A stretch of 64,000 nt of DNA. It comes from Trichodelitschia bisporula (Eukaryota > Ascomycota > Dothideomycetes > Phaeotrichales > Phaeotrichaceae). Positions 57,944 to 64,000 of the stretch are shown piece by piece; within the stretch, counting starts at the first letter, position 1, and the number at the start of each line of letters is the position of its first letter. The stretch is taken from the NCBI GenBank assembly GCA_010356995.1, contig ML996697.1, forward strand, positions 835,032 through 899,031. Direction: 5' to 3'. The notes below the pieces were generated by a model. That model saw only the letters and a list, made by a program, of their open reading frames with translations. It ran no database searches and was not told the DNA's origin. The translations under genes were made by a program, and so were the position numbers.

Positions 57944-59023
57944 ATGAGCGACTTGACCGGGCGCGAGGCCCGCGAGCTTCCCCTTCCATACAGCACGCAC
58001 GACAACGCCACCTCCTACTCAACTACCGACTTCGGCACCCGTGGCAGTACCACCCACCAGCCTGGATCTAGAGCGGTGCCACAAGGTGCTGCCTCTAACC
58101 GCGAGGCCCGCAACGTTTCCCATCCAGTCAGCACGCATGGCGCCTACGAGAGCTCCGCCGATCAGTCCGAATCCATGATAGGGCGAGGATATGCTGCCTC
58201 CGCGCCCACTATATCGGCCGAACGGCGCGCGAGCACTCGGACCCCGGCTTCACGAGCGGATCTTCCCCCTTTGGGTGAGATGGTCACCCGCATCGAGGCG
58301 GCACGTGTGGCGGCGAGACGTCTTCACCAGCTCCTTCAGAACACGCCAGGACAGGTTGCGGAGGATGCGTCGGTGCAAGAATATGTGCTACGATGTCGCG
58401 GCTGGCAGGCCTTGTTGGAGTCGTGGATGAATGCTATACACGGAGGCGCGAGCGGGGTGGATGAGGTTGTGGCTAGAGCGGTGGTGGATGTGAGGGACGA
58501 GTTATCGCTTGTGCTCGGGGAGTATCAGAGGACTGTGGAGCCGATGGACTTTGAAGAACCCATACCAATCGACCCACCTCCCCCGCCGTACGAAGCGCAC
58601 GAGAGGGGGCAACATGAGGAAGATGAGGAAGATGAGGAAGGGGGTACATGCGTCAGTATCCTGAAGTGTATTGGGAATTGCCTGGTACGCTTGCCTCTAG
58701 AGCTCAAGGTTGGGCTCGTCCTTGGGTTCATGTGTGCGGTCATAGTTGGGTCCGTCGTTGGGAGCACCACATCATCCATCCAAGGGTCAATCGCTTGGAT
58801 CATCACGTGGCTCGTCTCTGCGCCCCTCATTACGGTCATAGTTATATGCGCCAAAAGCAGACGAGTCGAAGCGCCCGTGCCCGCACCAGCTCGCGAGCAA
58901 AACGGGCGGGTTGAGTACGGTCACGGCGTGGGCTTAACCTACGTGTACCCACACCCGCCCGCGCCCGCCCACACGCACGCAGGCCGGGGGGATTACTACA
59001 TAAACATATATACCAGCCATTAG
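57944..59023 (+). CDS. GAT-like protein 2 with PPxY motif and two C-terminal membrane segments
   Basis: Intronless, 359 residues. N-terminus: two copies of the family motif, EARELPLPYSTH (residues 8-19) and EARNVSHPVSTH (54-65), each followed by Ser/Thr-rich sequence. Residues 112-198 are a full-length GAT-like three-helix segment: MVTRIEAARVAARRLHQLLQ, VQEYVLRCRGWQALLESWM, and VVDVRDELSLVLGEYQR, whose last part matches the L-N-x-E-L-x-x-x-L-x-x-Y-E pattern of GAT helix 3. A PPPPPY stretch at 211-216 contains a PPxY motif, the ligand of WW domains in Rsp5/Nedd4 ligases. An acidic run (HEEDEEDEEGG) and three Cys precede two predicted membrane helices (about 254-276 and 282-304). The tail is Pro/His-rich. 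Inferred role: membrane-anchored adaptor. The start MSDLTGREAR is shared with the paralogue at 59366. Confidence 0.75.
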   Translation: MSDLTGREARELPLPYSTHDNATSYSTTDFGTRGSTTHQPGSRAVPQGAASNREARNVSHPVSTHGAYESSADQSESMIGRGYAASAPTISAERRASTRTPASRADLPPLGEMVTRIEAARVAARRLHQLLQNTPGQVAEDASVQEYVLRCRGWQALLESWMNAIHGGASGVDEVVARAVVDVRDELSLVLGEYQRTVEPMDFEEPIPIDPPPPPYEAHERGQHEEDEEDEEGGTCVSILKCIGNCLVRLPLELKVGLVLGFMCAVIVGSVVGSTTSSIQGSIAWIITWLVSAPLITVIVICAKSRRVEAPVPAPAREQNGRVEYGHGVGLTYVYPHPPAPAHTHAGRGDYYINIYTSH

Positions 59024-59365
59024 AGAACAGTGGGCGGAAGGAGGACAGAGAAGGCGGGATTGTAATATTTGTTCGGCTTCAATAAATTCGATACCGAATA
59101 GGGTAACCGTCCTTGGTATGCCAAGTATGAGCTATGCTGAGATAACAAGGCGCCACCCCGCATTGCCTTGCTGCCTCTGCCTCGTGCGGCTGAGCGCTTG
59201 GCCTTCGCATTTTCACGCCCCCCCAGAACCAACTTTACTACAGAACTTACGTCTCTTCTTTCATCCGCCCTCCCAATTTACGGATGTACATAAGGCTCTT
59301 ACGGCCAGGACCGCAGATCCGATTCCACCGCTCCACTTACAGCTTTATTCCCGCTCATCTTCGAC
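59024..59365. promoter_or_regulatory. Duplicated 5' flank of GAT-like gene 3
   Basis: 342 bp. The part from about 59150 is homologous to the flank of gene 2 (57736-57943), up to and including the MSDLTG start. It is the likely promoter and leader. Confidence 0.6.
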
Positions 59366-61409
59366 ATGAGCGACTTAACCGGGCAGGAGTCGCGCAACAT
59401 TCCTCTTCCCCTCTAGCACGCTCGGCACCGCCTACGATACTACCGACTCTGGCACCTACGACAGCACCGTCAATCAGCCTGAGCCTGTCAGGGTGCGAGA
59501 AGGTACAGCCTCCGAGCACAAGGCCCGCAACGTTCTCCTTCCACTCCCTACCCCACGCCCCGCATACGCGACTACCGACTTCGGCGCCTCCGACAGCACT
59601 CCCGGTTATCTCGAATCTGTGTCAGAGCGAGAAAATGCTTCCCCCAAGTCCACCATATCGGGCATACCGCGCGCGGACCGCCGGGGCGCGGCTGCGTCGG
59701 CGGATCTTCCCCTTCTGTTCGATATGACAAAGACCATCGAGGAGGCGCGCATGGCGGCGAAATTCCTCCGCCAGCTCCTCCAGCACACTCCAGATGGACA
59801 GGTTGCGGAGCACACGCTGGTTCAGGAATATGTGTTGCGGTGTGGCGGCTTGCAGGCCATGATGGTGTCGTGGATGAATGCTATACGCGGAGGTGCGCGC
59901 GGGGTGGATGGGGTTGTGATTAAGGGGATAGTGCATGTGAGGGAAGAGTTGTCGCTTGTGCTCGGGGAGTATCAGCGGACCGCGGAGCGAGCGGATGGGG
60001 CCGAGGGGATGCAGCGGGAGAAGCGGGTGCGGGAAGCGGAAATCGTTGAGTTAGGGGATCAGGGCACTCGGGTTCGGAACGTGCCCCGGCGGCCAAAGCC
60101 GTGGCCGATGGAATCTGGAGAGACGGAATCTGGAGAGACGAAATCTGGGGAGGTGAAATCTGCGGAAATCAAATCTGAAGAACCTCTCCGCGTCGGCCAA
60201 CCGAGCTCGCGGTACGAAGCGCAGGACACCTGGGCTCGGAACGTGTTCCGGCAGCCGAAGCAGCAGCCGATAGAACCTAAAGAGTCGGAGTCTGAAGAAC
60301 CTACACGGGCCGACCGACTGGGCTCACGGTACCAAGAGCAGGACGCCCGGGCTCGGAGCGTGTTCCGGCAGCCGGAGCAGCACCCAATAGAATCTAAAGA
60401 GTCGGAGTCTGAAGGACCTATACGGGCCGACCGACTGGGCTCGCGGTACCACGTGCAGGACACCCGGGCTCGGAACGTCCCCAGGCAGCCGGAGCAGCGG
60501 CCGGAACAGCAGCGGACGGAGCATGAAGAGCGGATACGGGCCGGCCTACCGAGTCCGTGGTACCAAGTGCGGGACACTGGAGCTCGGTTCATATTCCACC
60601 AGCCGGAGCAGCAGCCGATGGAATTTGAAGAGTCGGAATCTGAACAAACTATACGGGCCGGTCAACCGAGCCCGCAGTGGGAAGAGCTGGAGAGGGAGAA
60701 GAGGCGAGAAATCATATGGGCCGGCCAACGGAGCTGGCGGAACGGAGTGCAGAACACTCCGGTTGGGTTCGTACCCCCGCAGCCGGTGCAGAACACTCGG
60801 GTTGGGTTCGTACCCCCGCAGCCGATACAGAACACTCGGGTTGGGTCCGTGCCCCCGCAGCCGGTGCAGAACTCTCGGGCTAGGTTCGTATTCCGGCAGC
60901 CGGCGCAGCAGCCAACAGAACCTGAAGAGTGGGACTCTGAAGGGATGGAACCTGAAGAACCTATACGGACCGACCACCCGCCCCCGCGGTACGAAGTGCA
61001 GGATAAGAGGCAAGAACCCATGCGGGCCGACCAACCGATCCCGCCGTGGGAAGCGTCGGAGAGGAGGCAAGAATCCATACCGGTCGACCAACCAAGCCCG
61101 CGGCACGAAATGCAGGAGGAAGGGCAAAATGAGGAACATGGTCCTTCTATTAGGCGCCGACGGATTACGGTGGGGGCCGTTGCCCTCCTTGCCCTCACCA
61201 TCGGAACTGGGCTCGTCGTGGGGTTCGTCGTTAGGGCCGTCAAGCACAGCTCCAGTGAAGCGGCTATGGCTGGGACGTTAGCTGCGCCCGCCTCTTTACT
61301 TTTCTATATTTCATTGGTTCATTGCCCGTCCTTGATAAGGTTATGCAAACGCCTACGCCTACGCGTCGTAAAACGCGCGAGTCTACCTCCGCCAGTCAGT
61401 CAAGCATAG
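59366..61409 (+). CDS. GAT-like protein 3 with repeat region and C-terminal membrane segments; apparent frameshift
   Basis: The ATG at 59366 begins MSDLTGQESRNIPLPL as in paralogues, then meets TAG at 59414. Read one base on, the frame stays open to 61409 and continues with the expected family sequence (STLGTAYDTTDSGTYDST, then KARNVLLPLPTP). Either one base is extra (mutation or assembly error) or translation starts at the first ATG of the long frame, 59724 (561 residues, beginning exactly at the GAT-like segment MTKTIEEARMAAKFLRQLLQ... VREELSLVLGEYQRT). The middle, 60050-61130, is made of about eight degenerate ~30-residue repeats (EEPIRADRLGSRY, QDTRARNVFRQPEQ) and a 13-residue x4 array. 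HPPPRYEVQ holds a PPxY motif. Near the C-terminus are a predicted membrane helix (VGAVALLALTIGTGLVVGFV) and a second hydrophobic stretch, then a basic tail. Confidence 0.65.
60056..61130 (+). repeat. Coding repeat region, about 30-residue units
   Basis: Degenerate in-frame repeats with consensus elements EEP-x-RAD-x-(P/L)-(S/G)-(P/S)-RY-(E/H)-VQD-x-RAR-(N/F)-VFRQPEQQP-x-E. Units near 60265-60480 are almost identical at DNA level, pointing to recent unequal exchange. The tyrosine-containing core (P-x-RYEVQ) recurs in GAT-like protein 1 and in the fragment at 61693. Confidence 0.75.
60747..60902 (+). repeat. 39-bp tandem repeat, four copies, in frame
   Basis: Units 60747-60785, 60786-60824, 60825-60863 and 60864-60902; each encodes 13 residues near VQNTRVGFVPPQP. 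The first three are almost identical; the fourth has diverged. Confidence 0.9.
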
Positions 61410-61692
61410 ACCGAGAATTGTCAACCACGTAGCGTAATCCCGACCGATTAATAAACTTCAATATCATTTTCATATCCCCTATCTGTACGTCGTAGAAGTA
61501 TAACTCGTACTTAGGAAGTCTAGCCGACTACGGAGCAGGCGAAGGACGCGAGCGCTCCGACGAATATTGTAGAAGAGGAGGAGAAAAGCGCATAGAGTCA
61601 ACGGCGCGAGGGCATACAAGAACGAGGATCCGGAGAAGCCGATAGAAGAAGTCAAGCGTCACTCATTAAAATGAAAGGAAGAGGCTGAGCGG

Positions 61693-61902
61693 ATGCCGAG
61701 GGACATACGGAGGGGACCTATATCCGTGAATGGTTTGAGATCGGGGAATCAGGACACTCGGGTTCGGGCCGTGCTCCCGCAGCTGGAGCCGCAGCCGAGA
61801 GAGTTTGAAGAACCCGTACGGGCCGACCAACTGAGTCCGCGGTACGAAGTGCGGGAGAGGAAGCAAGCTACTAAAAATGATGTATGCGGTGTGCGTGCAT
61901 GA
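61693..61902 (+). pseudogene. Orphan fragment of the GAT-like repeat region
   Basis: A 69-residue frame reading GNQDTRVRAVLPQLEPQP, EFEEPVRADQLSPRYEVRER, a clear single unit of the repeat found at 60056-61130 of the upstream gene. It lacks the GAT-like segment, the N-terminal motif and any membrane helix. Stops lie on both sides, so it is most likely a remnant of a lost tandem copy. Confidence 0.6.
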
Positions 61903-62476
61903 ATTGTTGGGCTTTGAGTGCGGTCTTGAGATTATGTGGGGAGGTGCTCATGACGAGTCGTGGACCCCGCGCTACGGCACACTTTCGGCGCTACCCACGG
62001 ACGACCGTATTGATGGAATATAAGTTTGCGCTGAAGAGATCTAAACTGCAGACACGGGAGGGTCTTGTTCCTCATTTTCACATCGAGATTGGAAGCGCAA
62101 GATTCAGCTGAGCAACGATGAAACTCAGTGAGTCTACCTCCGTAATGCGGCCGGAGACACACCACACAATTTCTAGTCGTAATAGAACCAGTTTCACAGG
62201 ATGATATGCAGTTGCTGCTGACGCCCTCAGGCTCTATCTAGTATATCCTGTCCGGCTCTCAACCGCTAGGTTGCTGAAGAATTGAAGCTGGCGTCTGGCA
62301 AGTCTAGATGTAGGTCATCACCACCCCACAAGCACAGCCGCGCGCGTCCTCTGAATGACTGCGCCACCACCGGCCTCACCATCAACTTCCCGACCTAACC
62401 TCCAAAAACCCACAATGGTCATCTCTAGCTCACCTCCACTTCCTCAGAGAGTTGATGCCATCCCAAAGCGCGAGCT
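61903..62476. other. Intergenic interval
   Basis: About 570 bp with no supported gene. The last 120 bases are C-rich leader DNA of the next gene and contain an upstream ATG frame at 62355 in another reading frame. Confidence 0.45.
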
Positions 62477-63766
62477 ATGGCAGAATCACTGCCAACCATG
62501 GATCTCACCACGATGCCCCCGCCCCCAGCCCCAACGCATCCACCCCTCTCCTCCGCCCTCCCCCCCAGCACACCCGGCACCACAACCTCCAGCGCACTGG
62601 AGAAAACCATAGCCTTCGAAGCACGCAATATCCCCCTCCCACTATCAACCTACAATGACACCGCCTACACCACCACGGCCTCGCACGCCTACGCTTCCTC
62701 TTGCCGCGGCACCGTCCAACTCGATGATGTCTACACACCCGCTGACCCCTACGCCGCCCGGTCAGGGATCGAGGCGCACCGGATCTTCTGGCCACCCACG
62801 CTACCATCTCCCTGGGAACTCGCAAAGCGAACCGAAGAAGCGCGCACTACGGCCCGGCTCCTCCGCGACATCATCCCGTACTCAGCTTTGCCAGAAGATC
62901 CGCTAGTACGCGAGTTTGTACTCCGGACCCGTGCGGCGAGGGATAGCATGGATCGCTATATGAGCACCGTAGCGGCGAAACGGAACGCGATCGCGTCCGT
63001 AAATATGCACCTGGTGAGGGGGGTTGTGGAGGCACGGGAGGAGCTGGAGATCGCGTTAGGGCATTATGAGCGGGCGGTTGGGTGGGGTGGAGCGGTGGGA
63101 GAGCGGCCTTTGGTGGCAGGGGAGGGGAGCGAGGTTGGGACGACTGAGGAGGGAGAGCGCCATGTGAAGCCCCTTCCTCCGCCTGTTGAGCTGGAGAAAC
63201 GTATTCACGAGGCGTTGATATCGGCCTGGCTGCTGCATGACATGGTCCAGACGGACGATGCCGTACAGCTAGCCCATGATGAGCTTGCGAAGGAGTTTGC
63301 GGAGCGGTGTCTGGCTGCACGGACGAGTATGGAGGATTATATCGCCTGCGTGACGCGCGGTAATTTGCTGATCAAAGCGGAGACACTGAGTGATATGTTC
63401 ATGGCTAGACAAGAGTTGGACACGGCGCTAGCGGCTTATGAGCACGGCCGGATTGGCGACGAACTGGAACGCGCAACGGACGGGGAAAGGCGGGAGGAGG
63501 CGCAGTCACTGGAGTTGGAGCAGCACCTTGAGCGTATGAAGAAGCAGGAGGCGCGGGCGCAGCTGGAGCAGCAATTGAGGATACAGGAGAAGCAGGACTT
63601 GGAGGAACGGCAACGGGAGTATGTAGTATCAGAAGAGGAGAAGCAGGACTGGGAGGAACGGCCATCTCGGTGGCCTGAACCGGAGAAGAAGAAACAGTCA
63701 AAGCCGAAGCCGAAGCTGCCCGGGCGGAAGTCATTTCTGTCTAGCCTGTGTTGTTGGCGCTTCTAG
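62477..63766 (+). CDS. GAT-like protein 4, two GAT-like segments and polybasic CysCys tail
   Basis: Intronless, 429 residues. One family motif, FEARNIPLPLSTYNDTAY (residues 47-64). Two full-length GAT-like segments: 114-200 (LAKRTEEARTTARLLRDII, LVREFVLRTRAARDSMDRYM, VVEAREELEIALGHYERAV) and 236-324 (VELEKRIHEALISAWLLHDM, LAKEFAERCLAARTSMEDYI, FMARQELDTALAAYEHGR). Residues 325-395 are a highly charged Glu/Gln/Arg coiled coil. The end is polybasic (KKKQSKPKPKLPGRK), followed by SFLSSLCCWRF; two adjacent Cys next to a basic patch suggest palmitoylation and membrane binding, in place of the membrane helices of proteins 2 and 3. LPPPVE and LPTMDL are Pro motifs but not PPxY. The start is the first ATG of the frame, with another seven codons later. 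It is the clearest full-length member of the family. Confidence 0.72.
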   Translation: MAESLPTMDLTTMPPPPAPTHPPLSSALPPSTPGTTTSSALEKTIAFEARNIPLPLSTYNDTAYTTTASHAYASSCRGTVQLDDVYTPADPYAARSGIEAHRIFWPPTLPSPWELAKRTEEARTTARLLRDIIPYSALPEDPLVREFVLRTRAARDSMDRYMSTVAAKRNAIASVNMHLVRGVVEAREELEIALGHYERAVGWGGAVGERPLVAGEGSEVGTTEEGERHVKPLPPPVELEKRIHEALISAWLLHDMVQTDDAVQLAHDELAKEFAERCLAARTSMEDYIACVTRGNLLIKAETLSDMFMARQELDTALAAYEHGRIGDELERATDGERREEAQSLELEQHLERMKKQEARAQLEQQLRIQEKQDLEERQREYVVSEEEKQDWEERPSRWPEPEKKKQSKPKPKLPGRKSFLSSLCCWRF

Positions 63767-63893
63767 TCACTCAAATCATAATCAGTCATGTGCTCTCTGT
63801 GCGACGCATTCAAACATCTTCTGCTTATGCGGTTCTTGCATTCGGTTTACCCCTACCCCGTCGGTCCACAACTCCCGAAGGCTACTGTGATAG

Positions 63894-64000
63894 TGAAGAT
63901 TGAAGTGAAGAGGAAGAGGGAGAGAAGAAGAGAGGAAGAAGAGAAGAGAAGAAGAGAAGAAGAGAAGAAGAGAAGAAGAGAAGAAGAGAAGAAGAGAAGA
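63894..64000. repeat. Purine-rich GAAGAAGA microsatellite running off the window
   Basis: The plus strand is almost pure A/G from 63894. From about 63945 it becomes a regular period-8 GAAGAAGA repeat to the end of the window; its full length is unknown. Confidence 0.85.

Noticed and set aside
63894-64000. Possible telomere-like end repeat
   Set aside because: The unit is GAAGAAGA, not the fungal TTAGGG/CCCTAA type; it is a microsatellite.
1-64000. Transposons, CRISPR arrays and viral genes
   Set aside because: No transposase, reverse transcriptase, integrase, long terminal or inverted repeats, or spaced direct-repeat arrays were recognised.

Overview
The window is nuclear DNA of a filamentous ascomycete (Pezizomycotina). 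The eIF3a, PHO85-type kinase, MAD2, G-gamma and GUF1 proteins all read as filamentous-ascomycete orthologues. Genes are GC-rich, with short introns (about 42-67 nt) that are mostly GT-AG and often carry CTAAC/CTGAC-like branch sites. Gene models below were spliced by eye: reading-frame continuity across every proposed junction was checked, and total lengths divide by three. No computation or database search was run.

Left part, 0-15.6 kb: a broken and an intact copy of an interferon-induced 6-16/ISG12-like gene, a coiled-coil protein gene, a gene-poor stretch, an MFS transporter, the PHO85-type cyclin-dependent kinase and a five-exon sugar transporter of the lactose-permease type. Next, 15.6-21.1 kb is gene-poor and holds one decayed gene-like fragment and a 60-bp tandem duplication.

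Middle, 21-49.8 kb: a SAP-domain Tho1-like protein, a ferroportin-like transporter, phenylalanine ammonia-lyase, a 4.7-kb non-coding stretch with polypurine/polypyrimidine tracts, a 1,660-residue disordered protein with a C-terminal methyltransferase-like domain, then a housekeeping block: GUF1 and MAD2 (divergent), eIF3a and the G-protein gamma subunit (divergent), and a DUF1932-type dehydrogenase.

Right part, 49.8-64 kb, is the unusual region. Three small intronless helical proteins are followed by four intronless genes of a tandem family. Each of these carries one to four three-helix segments resembling the GAT domain of GGA/TOM1 adaptors, an N-terminal repeated motif of the form AR-(N/E)-x-PLP-x-S, and a C-terminus suggestive of membrane attachment (predicted transmembrane segments, or a Cys-rich or polybasic-CysCys tail). 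At least two contain PPxY motifs. Internal gene fusion, a duplication that includes the 5' flank, a one-base frameshift and an orphan repeat fragment show that the array is evolving quickly. An F-box protein gene sits inside the array on the opposite strand. This cluster is my best candidate for an undescribed system, possibly ubiquitin-linked membrane adaptors; that role is inference only.
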